A stretch of 64,000 bases of DNA from Akkermansia muciniphila (GTDB lineage: Bacteria > Verrucomicrobiota > Verrucomicrobiia > Verrucomicrobiales > Akkermansiaceae). The notes below the pieces were generated by a model that searched no databases, was not told where the DNA came from, and worked only from the letters and a program-made list of their open reading frames with translations. This document shows positions 54,041 through 63,837 of this stretch, piece by piece. Position numbers and translations under genes: made by a program. Location of the stretch: NCBI GenBank assembly GCA_947624785.1, contig CANQLV010000010.1:62001-126000 (forward strand). The letters are read 5' to 3'. Position 1 is the stretch's first letter. Each line of letters begins with the position of its first letter.

Positions 54041-55927
54041 ATGATTCGTTATTATTGGGGGAGGTTTTGGCCGTTCCTCCTGCTTGCGTTCGGTATTGAG
54101 GCGGTGGAAAACCTGTTTACGGTGTTTTTCGAATACCGCAATATGGATTTCGGGGTCATTCCCCTTCTGAAGACGGCATACATTTTCGTGACGGAATTTT
54201 CCATCACCATGTGCTACTGGCTCATCCCGTATGCCGTTTATTTGTGGATTCTGCCGCGCGGGAAGGCGGGGGGAAAGGCGGACCGGTGGATCAGCTGCGC
54301 ATGGTTCTTCCTGTTCGTGCTCGCCAACCTGTTTGAGGACGTGGCGGAAGCCTTTTTCTGGAATGAATTTGAAGCCAGCTTCAATTTCATTGCGGTGGAT
54401 TACCTGATTTATACCAAGGAGGTGATCGGGAATATTTATGAATCCTACCCCATCATCCCGATTCTGGGCGGCATTCTGGCGGCGTCCGTCCTGGCCGTCT
54501 GGGGGATGAAGCGGTTTCTGGTTCCCCGCCATGGAGAAGCTCCCGCGGGGTGGAAGCGGGGCTGCGTTGTCCTGTTCCTGCTGGCCTGCGTCACGGGAGG
54601 GTATTGGCTGGTGGACATCAAGGATGCGGATGCCGTGAGCAACCGCTATAACTCGGAGATGGCCAAGGACGGCCTTTACAGCCTGTTCAGCGCCTTTCTC
54701 AAGAATGAACTGGACTACCGCGATTATTACAAGACGCTGCCGGACGCGGATGCGGCGGCGTTTCTGGCCCGGGAGTTCACGGCGGATGACACGTCCGTGC
54801 CGGATGCCGCGTCCGGCAGCGTGAAGAGGCAGGTGCGCCCTTCCGGGGAAGCCATCCGGCCGAACGTCGTGGTCGTGGTCATGGAAAGCATGGGGGCGGA
54901 GTTCCTGAACGAGTGCCGGGAGGACGGCGCGAATGTCACGCCGTGCCTGAGCCGCCTGGGAAAGGAAGGCATTTTTTTCCCCAATACGTATGCCACGGGC
55001 ACCCGCTCCGTGCGCGGACTGGAGGCGGTCAGCACGTCCATACCTCCGCTGCCCGGCATGTCCATCCTCCGCCAGGAAGGGAATGAGCATTTGCAGACCA
55101 TCGGGTCCATATTCAGGGACAAGGGGTATGACCTCAAGTGGATCTACGGCGGCTACGGGTATTTTGACAACATGAATTACTTTTTCGGGAACAACGGCTT
55201 CCAGGTTCTGGACCGCAATTCCATGGATGATTCCGAGGTGACCCATTCCACCATCTGGGGCGTCTGTGATGAAGATTTGTTCCGCCGTGCCGTGCGGGAG
55301 GCGGATGAGTCCTGCGGGCGCGGCAAGCCGTTTTTGCAGGTGGTGTTCACCACGTCCAACCACCGCCCCTATACCTATCCGGAAGGGCGCATAGACATTC
55401 CTTCCCATACCGGGCGCATGGGCGCCGTGAAATACGCGGATTATGCGGTAGGCGCCTTTGTAGAGGAGGCCAGGACCAAACCGTGGTTTGACAACACGCT
55501 GTTCGTGTTCGTGGGGGACCACGGCGCCGGGAGCGCGGGGAAGCAGACGCTTAATCCGGAAACGCACCGCATTTTCTCCATTTTCTACGCCCCGGCCCTG
55601 CTGAAACCGGAACGGAGGGAGACGCCCGTCAGCCAGATTGACGTGCTGCCCACCCTGCTCGGACTGCTGAAATGGCCGTATGATGCGGCGTTTTACGGAA
55701 AGGACGCCTTGAAGCCTTCCTACCAGTCCCGGTATTTCGTAAGCAATTACCAGTACATCGGCTACTTGAAGGGGAAGGACATGGTGGTGCTCAAACCACA
55801 GCGCGGCGCGGAGTTTTTCCATGATGGGGAACCCGTTGAGCCGGACGACCGGATGAAGGAGCTGGAGAAGGAAGCCGTTTATTACTACCAGCACGCTTCC
55901 GGCTGGCGCACCAGTTTGAAGGAGTAA
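54041..55927 (+). CDS. LTA synthase/phosphoglycerol-transferase-like membrane sulfatase-fold protein
   Basis: A 628-aa inner-membrane enzyme. Residues 1-200 contain five hydrophobic segments. The rest is a periplasmic alkaline-phosphatase-superfamily domain with VVVVMESMGAEF (metal Glu), the nucleophile Thr region YATGTRSVRGLEA, and VGDHGAG (metal Asp-His). This is the architecture of LtaS, OpgB and EptA-like enzymes that move phosphoglycerol or phosphoethanolamine to glycans or lipids. The acceptor in Akkermansia, which lacks LTA, cannot be read from sequence. Confidence 0.9.
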   Translation: MIRYYWGRFWPFLLLAFGIEAVENLFTVFFEYRNMDFGVIPLLKTAYIFVTEFSITMCYWLIPYAVYLWILPRGKAGGKADRWISCAWFFLFVLANLFEDVAEAFFWNEFEASFNFIAVDYLIYTKEVIGNIYESYPIIPILGGILAASVLAVWGMKRFLVPRHGEAPAGWKRGCVVLFLLACVTGGYWLVDIKDADAVSNRYNSEMAKDGLYSLFSAFLKNELDYRDYYKTLPDADAAAFLAREFTADDTSVPDAASGSVKRQVRPSGEAIRPNVVVVVMESMGAEFLNECREDGANVTPCLSRLGKEGIFFPNTYATGTRSVRGLEAVSTSIPPLPGMSILRQEGNEHLQTIGSIFRDKGYDLKWIYGGYGYFDNMNYFFGNNGFQVLDRNSMDDSEVTHSTIWGVCDEDLFRRAVREADESCGRGKPFLQVVFTTSNHRPYTYPEGRIDIPSHTGRMGAVKYADYAVGAFVEEARTKPWFDNTLFVFVGDHGAGSAGKQTLNPETHRIFSIFYAPALLKPERRETPVSQIDVLPTLLGLLKWPYDAAFYGKDALKPSYQSRYFVSNYQYIGYLKGKDMVVLKPQRGAEFFHDGEPVEPDDRMKELEKEAVYYYQHASGWRTSLKE

Positions 55928-55992
55928 GGGCCGCCCGGAATGCGGACGCCGCCCCTTGGCGGCATCCGTCCGTGAACGGGTGGAAAATGCGT

Positions 55993-57150
55993 TCAGGATT
56001 TGGGTTCGTCCCTGTAGTCCTGGAGGGCATCCCAATGGAACGTGAAATGCTTCTGCATGTGCAGTCCGTTGGCGAGGATGAACATGAGGGAAATTCGGAA
56101 CTCGTTATTGGTCAATCCATCAAGTTCTTTTTTGTCAATCTTCATGGAGAATTTTCCGTTCTTTTTCCCAAGGCGCTGGGAGAAGGAAACGGCGTCATAA
56201 TCCTGGTTGACCGCATAGGGCGGATCCTGGAAGTAAACATTCAGCGCCTTGACGGTCTGGGGGCTCTTGTAGTTGCCGGAAACCAGAATCTGGTCTCCCT
56301 TGAAGGAGATGGCCACATCCTTGACCTCCACTTCCGGTTTACCCTCGTAAAATTTCTGGGACGGAGTGACGGAGAACACTTCACAGGCGTCCAGCAGGGC
56401 GCAGCTGGCGGGAGTCAGGAACGTGGGGCTGGTGCCGAACGTGTAGTTGCCCGCGCCCATCAGGGCCGTGCCGTACTTTTTGCCGTCCGAGGCGGTCTGG
56501 TGGTTGTGGGGCAGGTTGAGGCCGTGGCCCAGTTCATGGGCCATGCCGCCGTACCATTTGGTCAGCAGCTGGCCTTCCCGGGTTTTCTGGCCCAGGTGCT
56601 TGATGTCAAAGGCCGGATAATCCAGGGCAAAGCAATTGCGGCCCATGCCGTAGAAGGGAACGCCGCCGGGGTTGTCGGGACCGTTCTTTTCATCGTTCCA
56701 GGTGGGCATGATGATCAGCGTGTGCTGGCCTTTTTTCCTGTCCGGATTAGCCTTGAAAAATTCGTCAAGCTCCTGCGCGGCCTTCCAGCCGCCCCCGTTT
56801 TCATACGGATAGTGCGCCGCCGGATTCTTGGCCTTGTATTCAATGATGTTCACGCGTCCGGGGGATTTGATGTCCAGGCCGAAGGAGCGCGCGCCGTAGC
56901 CGTGCCGCTGCATTTCCCTGCCGTAAAACTGCTGGAGGTGAAGCAGCAGTTCGCTGAGGCGCCGTTCATAGTCCGGAACGGGTTCCGTATCACTGCCCAG
57001 AAAGTAGACGACGTTGAGCTGATGGGCCGTTTTTTTCAGGGCAATCCGGTCTTTCAGAACGTCCGGAACGGTGACCTTGGCGGCGGATATGCCGGCTGCC
57101 GCCCCCAGAAGGGCGAAGGTAAAAAGTGCGGAGAAGAGGCGTTTAAACAT
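55993..57150 (-). CDS. ogpA: Mucin-type O-glycoprotease OgpA (Amuc_1119-like)
   Basis: A 385-aa secreted zinc protease whose sequence, as I recall it, is almost the same as A. muciniphila OgpA, which cuts peptide bonds N-terminal to O-glycosylated Ser or Thr. Signal peptide (LFSALFTFALLGAAAGISAA). Zinc site HELGHGLNLPHNH near residues 205-217, with catalytic Glu about 206. The flanking MGAGNYTFGTSPTFLTPASC and a C-terminal beta domain are as in OgpA. It is divergent from the GH95 fucosidase gene, with 191 bp between the two starts. Both act on mucin-like substrates. Confidence 0.95.
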   Translation of the reverse strand: MFKRLFSALFTFALLGAAAGISAAKVTVPDVLKDRIALKKTAHQLNVVYFLGSDTEPVPDYERRLSELLLHLQQFYGREMQRHGYGARSFGLDIKSPGRVNIIEYKAKNPAAHYPYENGGGWKAAQELDEFFKANPDRKKGQHTLIIMPTWNDEKNGPDNPGGVPFYGMGRNCFALDYPAFDIKHLGQKTREGQLLTKWYGGMAHELGHGLNLPHNHQTASDGKKYGTALMGAGNYTFGTSPTFLTPASCALLDACEVFSVTPSQKFYEGKPEVEVKDVAISFKGDQILVSGNYKSPQTVKALNVYFQDPPYAVNQDYDAVSFSQRLGKKNGKFSMKIDKKELDGLTNNEFRISLMFILANGLHMQKHFTFHWDALQDYRDEPKS

Positions 57151-57341
57151 GCTTGCCTACGGTAGGGGCGCTCCTTTCAAAGACAAGGAAAATTACTGTC
57201 CACGTTACCATTTGCGCAATACGCCCCTTATCAGGGGGGAAAAGCGTGGAAGAGGGAAGGGCCATGCCATGCAAATAAGTTTGAAAAGGGTGAAAGATAG
57301 AGATTGCGGAGCCAGTAGTTTTATGACAAACTAACTAAAGC

Positions 57342-59738
57342 ATGCATCTCCAATCTCTTTTTCTATGTGCTGTTTCAGTAAGCGCCATTTCCCTGGGATG
57401 GGGCGCGTTGGACAAGCCTTCCGCCTCCAACCTGATCTGGTCCGATCAGCCAGCCGTGATTGTCTATCCCCAGGATGACAAGGGTTCCGGTCCCGATGGC
57501 AGTTTTGGTGCGTATAAGAAACCGTCGGCGGTTTGGGAAGCGGAAGGCTACCCCATTGGTAACGGCCGCGTGGGGGCCATGATTTTCAGCGCCCCCAACC
57601 GCGAGAGGTTTGCCCTGAATGAGATCAGCCTCTGGTCCGGCGGAGCCAACCCCGGCGGCGGCTACGGTTACGGGCCTGATGCGGGGACGAATCAATTTGG
57701 CAATTACATGCCTTTCGGGGATTTGTTCGTGGATTTCAAGGACGGGGACCAGCCGGCCTCCGTGACCGTGGAAGATTTTACGCGGGCTCTGGACTTGCGT
57801 GACGGCATCCACAAGGTGAATTACAAGGCCAACGGGGTGACATACGACCGGGAAGCATTCGCCAGCACGCCCGCCAATGTGCTGGTGCTGGATTACAAGG
57901 CGAGCAAGCCTGGAAAATTCAGCGCGGAGTTTTCCATGAACAACCAGTTTGGCGCGGAGATTTCCGCCAAGGGGCCGGTGCTCACCTTGAAAGGAACCCT
58001 GAAAAACGGCATGAATTTTGAGGGCCGCGTCCTGATCCGTCCGAAAGGAGGTACGATTACCACTGCAGCCGATAAGATTTCCGTGAAGAACGCGGATTCT
58101 TGCATGGTGATCATCGCCATGGAGACGGATTACCTGATGGACTATAAAAAGGATTGGAAGGGTGAAGCTCCCGCCAAGAAACTGGACCGTTATGCAGCCA
58201 AGGCCGCCTCCGCGGATTACGCCGCTCTGAAACAGGCGCACATTGCCCAGTACAAATCCATGTTTGACCGCGTCAAGGTTGACTTCGGCAAGACGGATCC
58301 TGAAGTGGCGAAGCTTCCCATTCCTGAACGGCTGAAGGCTTACAAGAAGAACCCTGCGGACCCGGATTTGGAAGAAACCATTTTCCAGTTCGGGCGCTAC
58401 CTGCTGTTGTCCAGCTCCCGGCCCGGAACCCTTCCGGCCAACCTCCAGGGGCTCTGGAATGACTATGTCAAGCCGCCGTGGGCCTGTGACTACCATAACA
58501 ACATCAACGTCCAGATGGCCTACTGGGGCGCGGAACCCGCCAATCTTTCCGAATGCCATGAGGCATTGATCAATTACGTGGAAGCGATGGCGCCCGGCTG
58601 CCGTGACGCCTCCCAGGCCAACAAGGGGTTCAATACCAAGGACGGCAAGCCCGTGCGCGGATGGACGGTGAGAACGTCCCAGAACATTTTCGGCGGGAAC
58701 GGCTGGCAGTGGAACATTCCCGGCGCGGCCTGGTACGCCCTGCATATCTGGGAACATTACGCCTTCACCGGTGACAGGAAGTATCTGGAAAAGCAGGCCT
58801 ACCCGCTGATGAAGGAGATTTGCCATTTCTGGGAGGACCATTTGAAGGAGCTGGGCGCCAGGGGCGAAGGGTTCAAGACCAACGGCAAGGATCCGAACGA
58901 AGAGGAGAAGAAGGATCTGGCCGACGTGAAGGCCGGCACCCTGGTGGCCCCCAACGGCTGGTCTCCCGAGCACGGCCCGCGTGAAGACGGCGTGATGCAC
59001 GACCAGCAGCTTATTGCGGAACTCTTCACCAACACCATCAAGGCCGCCCGCATCCTGGGCAAGGACGCCGCCTGGTCCAAGAGCCTGGAAGGCAAGCTGA
59101 AGAGGCTGGCCGGCAACAAGATAGGCAAGGAAGGGAACCTTCAGGAATGGATGATTGACCGCATCCCCAAGACGGACCACCGCCATACGTCCCACCTGTT
59201 TGCCGTTTTCCCCGGCAACCAGATCAGCAAGCTCAAGACGCCCAAGCTGGCGGAGGCCGCCCGCCTCTCCCTGGAATGGCGCGGCACCACCGGAGACAGC
59301 CGCCGTTCCTGGACGTGGCCGTGGCGCACGGCCCTGTGGGCCCGCCTGGGAGACGGGAACAAGGCGCATGAAATGGTGCAGGGGCTTCTGAAATTCAACA
59401 CCCTGCCGAACATGCTGACCACTCATCCGCCCATGCAGATGGACGGCAACTTCGGCATTGTGGGTGGCATTTGTGAAATGCTGGTGCAATCCCATGCCGG
59501 CGGCCTGGACATCATGCCCTCCCCCGTGGAGGCGTGGCCTGAAGGCTCCGTGAAGGGGCTGAAAGCCCGCGGCAACGTCACGGTGGACTTCTCCTGGAAA
59601 AACGGCAAGGTGAGCAACGTGAAGCTGTATTCCGACCAGCCCAAGGTGCTGCCCGTGCGCGTCAACGGAAAGATGACCCGCATGAAAACCCTGCCGCTGA
59701 AATCCGGCGCGGAAGCTCCGCAGGCCGCAGCCAGGTAA
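57342..59738 (+). CDS. GH95 alpha-L-fucosidase (Amuc_1120-like)
   Basis: A 798-aa secreted glycoside hydrolase with signal peptide (LFLCAVSVSAISLGWGA). The family-95 catalytic (alpha/alpha)6 core has YHNNINVQMAYW (the two Asn that activate water, near residue 384), a Glu in SPEHGPRED (near 541) and an Asp in PMQMDGNFG (near 699), matching the residues known for GH95. Its usual action is removal of alpha-1,2-linked fucose from mucin or milk glycans. It is divergent from ogpA and has its own terminator. A weak metal-box-like inverted repeat TAGTTT-N6-AAACTA (57316-57333) lies just before the ATG. Confidence 0.95.
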   Translation: MHLQSLFLCAVSVSAISLGWGALDKPSASNLIWSDQPAVIVYPQDDKGSGPDGSFGAYKKPSAVWEAEGYPIGNGRVGAMIFSAPNRERFALNEISLWSGGANPGGGYGYGPDAGTNQFGNYMPFGDLFVDFKDGDQPASVTVEDFTRALDLRDGIHKVNYKANGVTYDREAFASTPANVLVLDYKASKPGKFSAEFSMNNQFGAEISAKGPVLTLKGTLKNGMNFEGRVLIRPKGGTITTAADKISVKNADSCMVIIAMETDYLMDYKKDWKGEAPAKKLDRYAAKAASADYAALKQAHIAQYKSMFDRVKVDFGKTDPEVAKLPIPERLKAYKKNPADPDLEETIFQFGRYLLLSSSRPGTLPANLQGLWNDYVKPPWACDYHNNINVQMAYWGAEPANLSECHEALINYVEAMAPGCRDASQANKGFNTKDGKPVRGWTVRTSQNIFGGNGWQWNIPGAAWYALHIWEHYAFTGDRKYLEKQAYPLMKEICHFWEDHLKELGARGEGFKTNGKDPNEEEKKDLADVKAGTLVAPNGWSPEHGPREDGVMHDQQLIAELFTNTIKAARILGKDAAWSKSLEGKLKRLAGNKIGKEGNLQEWMIDRIPKTDHRHTSHLFAVFPGNQISKLKTPKLAEAARLSLEWRGTTGDSRRSWTWPWRTALWARLGDGNKAHEMVQGLLKFNTLPNMLTTHPPMQMDGNFGIVGGICEMLVQSHAGGLDIMPSPVEAWPEGSVKGLKARGNVTVDFSWKNGKVSNVKLYSDQPKVLPVRVNGKMTRMKTLPLKSGAEAPQAAAR

Positions 59739-59790
59739 AAGGAGGCGATTCCGTCGCCCGGTTTCAACTCCGGCAGGAAAATGATCACGG

Positions 59791-59827
59791 CTTCCAGCTC
59801 CCTCTTTACGGGGGCTGGAAGTTTTTT
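59791..59827 (+). terminator. Terminator of the fucosidase gene
   Basis: Stem CTTCCAGC(T)CCC/GGG(G)GCTGGAAG (59791-59802 with 59811-59821), then TTTTTT (59822-59827). Confidence 0.88.
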
Positions 59828-60008
59828 ATCTTTCCGGCTTCACTGCGGAAAGAAACCGGCTTTTGGTTCAAGAAAGGGAGGAAAGGCCCGGAAATGGGTA
59901 CTGCCGGGAGAAGGGAATTTTTTCTCTTAACGGAAAGACAGCGGGAGGCATTCCGGGGGATATCCGGAAAGATTGGCGTGCCTGCTTATGGAACAAGGCG
60001 CAACCCGT

Positions 60009-61382
60009 TCATTTCTTTTCCATCCGCCCGATCAGCGAGCAGACGGTGCAGGAATGGAGGGAGCACAGGTCTTCGTGAATTTGAAGCAGGGCCTGGTGGT
60101 GCCACGCCTTCGCAAGAAAGGCTTTCGCGTCCGGCCTGCGGCCCAGCAGGGATTGATGGACGGAGAGCGCTTTTGTGCCCGCCTGTCCGGCCCGGAGGGT
60201 GAGGTAATGCTGCCAGGCGTGTTCGTCTCCTTCCGCCGGGAGAAGGTGGTTGACGGTGAAATCCAGAATTCTGTCCCGGCCGATCAGGGCCATGGGGCGG
60301 GGGGACGGTGCGGAAGGCAGCGTCACATGGGTGCTCCAGTAGGGGTGCCTGAGGGAGGAAAGATAGTCCGCCAGTTCCGCCGTATGGCCGGAATGGCAAA
60401 GACGCTTGAACGTGGCAAAGTCCGCTGCAATGACGGCCAGCGCCCCCGCGCGCCTCTGCGGATGGTTGGCCGGCCTGTTGCCGGAGAGCGTCCAGGGGAA
60501 GGTGCGCTCCGGCGCCAGTTCAAACTGATCCCGCAGGGGCCACCATTGGGCCCAGAGTTTTTTGTGGTGCGCCACGGCCTCCGGCGTGCAGGAATCCGGC
60601 AGGACGGGAAGAAGGAATCCCGCCGTGCCGAAGAGGAGTGCCTCAGGGCATTCCCGGATGGCGCGCAGTGGAGCGCGCAAGGCCAGGTGGCGCATGGCGG
60701 CCTTGTTGGCGTGGTAGCCCAGCGTTTCCGCCAGGTTTTCAAAAAGGGTTTGTTCTTCTCCTGCGTATTTGGCGCGTTCCGCATGGCGGCGGCGCTTGTT
60801 CCGGAACCGATAGGCCGCTGCGGACTGAAGGAGGGTTTCCAGAAGCTCCGGAGCCATGGAGGTTAGCAGGTCGGCGTGATGGCAGTGGCGCACCGGGGCA
60901 TTGCCGGAAGGGGCTGTTCCTGCCCGCGCCAGCGCGGCGGGAGGGATGACGGCTAGGGGGATATGCTCATGCCGGGTGTTGCGGGTGAACCATTTCCCGC
61001 GGCCGGGCGTGCAGGCGAGGTGCAGGATGACTCCGTCAAACGCCGGATTGGCGCCATGGCCGTGGCGCTCCCAGTCTTCCGGAGCGGGGTCCAGTTCAAT
61101 GTCTCCGGTCTGCGGAACGCCGTTTATTTGAATATGGGCGTTCAGAAAATCCGGCCCGGCGGATTTGTTCCAGTCGCCGCAGTCTAGGATGCGGACCTTC
61201 CTGCCCAGATCATCCGTAAAGGAGGTTCCGAATGCGCCTTCCAGCAGAAGAAGCTGGAGCGTTCGCTCGTCCGGAAGCCCGGCAGGGAGGGAAAAGGCGT
61301 GTTCCCTGACGGCGCCGGGCCCTTCCTCCATTGCTGCGGAACGGGCGTCTCCATACAGGGAGGCCATGGAGCGCATGTCCAT
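60009..61382 (-). CDS. DUF2851-family protein
   Basis: A 457-aa protein. The first 200 residues match the DUF2851 pattern: VRILDCGDWNKSAGPDFLNA, GDIELDPAPEDWERHGHGAN and VILHLACT. The family is common in Bacteroidota and Verrucomicrobiota; its function is not established, though a nuclease-like fold has been suggested for the DWN-GPDF/GDIE motifs. No signal peptide, so cytoplasmic. The STAS-domain gene ends 16 bp upstream on the same strand, indicating an operon. Confidence 0.87.
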   Translation of the reverse strand: MDMRSMASLYGDARSAAMEEGPGAVREHAFSLPAGLPDERTLQLLLLEGAFGTSFTDDLGRKVRILDCGDWNKSAGPDFLNAHIQINGVPQTGDIELDPAPEDWERHGHGANPAFDGVILHLACTPGRGKWFTRNTRHEHIPLAVIPPAALARAGTAPSGNAPVRHCHHADLLTSMAPELLETLLQSAAAYRFRNKRRRHAERAKYAGEEQTLFENLAETLGYHANKAAMRHLALRAPLRAIRECPEALLFGTAGFLLPVLPDSCTPEAVAHHKKLWAQWWPLRDQFELAPERTFPWTLSGNRPANHPQRRAGALAVIAADFATFKRLCHSGHTAELADYLSSLRHPYWSTHVTLPSAPSPRPMALIGRDRILDFTVNHLLPAEGDEHAWQHYLTLRAGQAGTKALSVHQSLLGRRPDAKAFLAKAWHHQALLQIHEDLCSLHSCTVCSLIGRMEKK

Positions 61383-61398
61383 GTTGGATGGGGGAAGA

Positions 61399-61926
61399 TT
61401 ATTTGTCCTTCTGCCGTTCCAGTTCTTCCTTCAGGCAGTCGGTCACGTTGCGGAATTTTTCTTCGTTCTCTTCGCTCAATTCGCTTAGGGTCAGATGGGA
61501 GTTGAGAACGTGCAGGGTCTGGTCCTTGGCGTCCAGATGAACGGTGGGGGCGTTCTCCGAGCCCAGGCTGGCGCGTATCCGGTCCACTTTCCCCCGCCAG
61601 GGGGCCGTGGGTGGCTCAATGCTGAGCAGGGCGTCCAGCCCCAGGCTTTCCAGCGCGCTCAGGCAGCGTTCGCTGGGGGAGGCGATCTGGACGGAGCCGC
61701 CGATGGGCAGCAGCCGGCGCGACAGCCCCGCAAGAGTGCCCATGAAGGTGGAATCAATGCCGGAACAGGTTTCCAGGTCAATGACGATCAGGCGCCCTCC
61801 GGAAGCGATGTAGTTATCCCCCAGGGATTTGACGGTCGGGCTGTTGGCGAAACTTCCGCGGCCGGAGCACCGGATCCAAAGAAATTCGTCAAAAAGGCCG
61901 AAAAGAATGGAAGAATTGTTATTCAC
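61399..61926 (-). CDS. STAS-domain protein (anti-anti-sigma-like)
   Basis: A 175-aa protein with a STAS domain: LIVIDLETCSGIDSTFMGTL contains the conserved Asp-Ser pair where such proteins are phosphorylated, then GGSVQIASPSERCLSALESL. The C-terminal 70 residues are an acidic helical tail. STAS proteins bind anti-sigma factors or act in partner switching. I use the GTG at 61926; a TTG at 61959 would add 11 residues, and neither has a good ribosome binding site. No anti-sigma or phosphatase gene is nearby. Confidence 0.82.
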   Translation of the reverse strand: MNNNSSILFGLFDEFLWIRCSGRGSFANSPTVKSLGDNYIASGGRLIVIDLETCSGIDSTFMGTLAGLSRRLLPIGGSVQIASPSERCLSALESLGLDALLSIEPPTAPWRGKVDRIRASLGSENAPTVHLDAKDQTLHVLNSHLTLSELSEENEEKFRNVTDCLKEELERQKDK

Positions 61927-62082
61927 GTCGTTGGAAAATGGAAACCGTATGAATAACAAGAGAAGACGCCGCGGTCAAGTCAGGATTTAACATGCGCGCC
62001 GCCGGAAGAAGGCGTATCCCCCGTGTGCGGGGCCCGCCTCCGGCGGTTCTCTTCCCGTTGTGTGGAGGGAGCGCCGTGCGGT

Positions 62083-63606
62083 TCAGAAATTCCTGGCGCC
62101 TTCCCCTGTGCCGGGGAGGAAGCGGTAGTACACCTCCAGCATCAGCGTGGCGAGGCACTGGCGGTAAATTCTATCGTTGGCATGCCGGTTCTGGCTGGTC
62201 TGCACCACTCCGCCGGGACCTCCGAAGCCGTTGGGCATAAAGCTTCCGTCGGAGGCCTGGGCGCCGAGGGTGGAATCACGGAAGGCCCTGTTGTAAGCCT
62301 TCCAGACGTCCCCGCCGCGGTTCATGGCCGCCTGCACCCCGTAGTAATGCTGGTAGAGGTTGGAGGAAGTGTTGTTGGCCTTCCAGTTGAACGGCTGGTT
62401 GGTGTTCTTGAGCATCCAGTCCAGCCCCTTGCGCGCCGTGCTGTCCGAGCCGCTGCCGCACATTTGCAGGGAAAGCACGCCCACGCCCACCAGGGAGGCC
62501 CGTGGTTCCCGGCCGTTTTCCTGGTAGGAGAAGAGGCCGTCCGGAAGGGCGGTTTTGCGGCAGTACATGGCCGCCTTGCGCAGGGCCGCGCGTATCTCTC
62601 CCCTGGAAGGTTTGATGCCGCCGTGTTCGGCGGCCTTCAGGGCCTGCACGTTCCAGCCGGTAACGGAAAGGTCCGTGTGGGCTCCGGGCTGGGTGTTGTA
62701 ATTGTAGGCCCAGCCGCCGTTGGCATTCTGCCCCTTCATGATCTGGTCCACGGCCTTGATGACGACTTTTTCCAGGTTGGCGATGGAGGGAATGTCCATC
62801 TGCTTGCAGAAGGTGTAGGCCTCGCACAGGGCGTAGGTGGCGATGGCGTGGTCATAGCTGACCTCGTTCATTTGCGGCACCAGGGAGATGACGGGGGATT
62901 TCATTCCCTGGTCCACCAGGAAGGAGATGCCCTTCAGGACAGTATCGCCGAAGTCCTCGGAAAGAGGTGTTTCGCAGTGGGCCAGATAGGATAAGAGGGA
63001 GAGTCCGGTCATGGCGCACTTGTAATTCTGGGGGCCGTCCCCCCAGGAGCCGTCCCTGTTCTGCTGCTTCTGGAGCCATTTGAGGGATTTGACCACGGCT
63101 TCCTCGCACTGCGGGGTGCCTCCGTTTTCCGTGATGCGCTTCATGCGGTCGTTCAGGTCGCAGCGCTTGGAAAGGACGTCTGTATCCGGTTTGTCCCATC
63201 CCGGGCCTTCTCCGTCGTCGAACGCGATTCCGTCTCCGATTTCAATACCCGTGAAAAACTCTTCCGTGGGAGCATCCTGTTCCAAATCCGGAATGGGCAC
63301 GGCAATATGCAGGGGGGTGTTGGAGGCAATGACTTTCACCTGCTGGCCGGCAGGTGAATTGGAAGGGCGTGTGGCTTTCCTGACGAGTTCGGGTGTGTCG
63401 GGTTCCTCCGGTCCCTGGTTTTCCGGCGGATAGGCGATGATGGAAGGCGGTTCCGGAAGGAACGTGATGATGTTTACCAGGTAGAGCAGGAGGCCCGTCA
63501 TGGCGACGCCGAGGGCGGAAACGGAGACCGCCGCGGCCAGGTTTTTAACGCGTTGTTGTTTCAGTGCCGCAAGGGCTTCTTCTGTACTTTCAATATGCAG
63601 GCTCAT
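62083..63606 (-). CDS. Membrane-anchored prenyltransferase/squalene-oxidase-repeat protein, copy 1
   Basis: A 507-aa protein with one N-terminal transmembrane helix (AVSVSALGVAMTGLLLYLV), a Pro-rich spacer (residues 50-130) and then an alpha/alpha toroid of the prenyltransferase-repeat type (VVKSLKWLQKQQNRDGSWGD, GQNANGGWAYNYNT, NASDGSF-like GAQASDGSFMPNGFGG). This domain is found in terpene cyclases but also in many bacterial surface proteins without that activity; no DxDD acid motif is visible. An exported scaffold or a thioester-free complement-like protein are alternatives. A paralog follows upstream and is cut by the window edge. Confidence 0.88.
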   Translation of the reverse strand: MSLHIESTEEALAALKQQRVKNLAAAVSVSALGVAMTGLLLYLVNIITFLPEPPSIIAYPPENQGPEEPDTPELVRKATRPSNSPAGQQVKVIASNTPLHIAVPIPDLEQDAPTEEFFTGIEIGDGIAFDDGEGPGWDKPDTDVLSKRCDLNDRMKRITENGGTPQCEEAVVKSLKWLQKQQNRDGSWGDGPQNYKCAMTGLSLLSYLAHCETPLSEDFGDTVLKGISFLVDQGMKSPVISLVPQMNEVSYDHAIATYALCEAYTFCKQMDIPSIANLEKVVIKAVDQIMKGQNANGGWAYNYNTQPGAHTDLSVTGWNVQALKAAEHGGIKPSRGEIRAALRKAAMYCRKTALPDGLFSYQENGREPRASLVGVGVLSLQMCGSGSDSTARKGLDWMLKNTNQPFNWKANNTSSNLYQHYYGVQAAMNRGGDVWKAYNRAFRDSTLGAQASDGSFMPNGFGGPGGVVQTSQNRHANDRIYRQCLATLMLEVYYRFLPGTGEGARNF

Positions 63607-63782
63607 GGAAAGAATGGGGTTTGATTAGGATTTCACCATCTCCCCAAGAGAGCGCAGATACAAGTTTAAAATTTATAATATGCTTATATTTAGTGTGTTG
63701 TTATTAAAATGTTACTTAAGAAGGCTTGGAGATACCCCTGGCGGATGAAAAGCGGCCTCTCGTTCCGCGCTCAAGGGATATG

Positions 63783-63815
63783 AAAAGCCCCCTTTCCCGG
63801 GGAGGAAAGAGGGCT
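63783..63815 (-). terminator. Terminator of the upstream paralog
   Basis: 12-bp stem (63786-63797 with 63804-63815, one mismatch) then TTTTCA on the minus strand, 23 bp after the paralog stop codon. It separates the two tandem copies. Confidence 0.78.
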
Positions 63816-63837
63816 GCGAAAAAGCCGGTGAATTTCG

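Noticed and set aside
53534..56035. Long open frame (833 codons) on the minus strand across thiH and the LTA-synthase-like gene
   Set aside because: It is antisense to two genes with clear family motifs, has no homology features of its own and arises from GC-rich codon use.
57316..57333. TAGTTT-N6-AAACTA before the GH95 start as a metal box
   Set aside because: Spacing is right, but the core TTAG-N6-CTAA is not matched, it lies against the ATG and the gene has no link to metals.
57375..59495. Long open frame (706 codons) antisense to the GH95 gene
   Set aside because: The plus-strand frame carries a signal peptide and all GH95 catalytic residues; the antisense frame has none.
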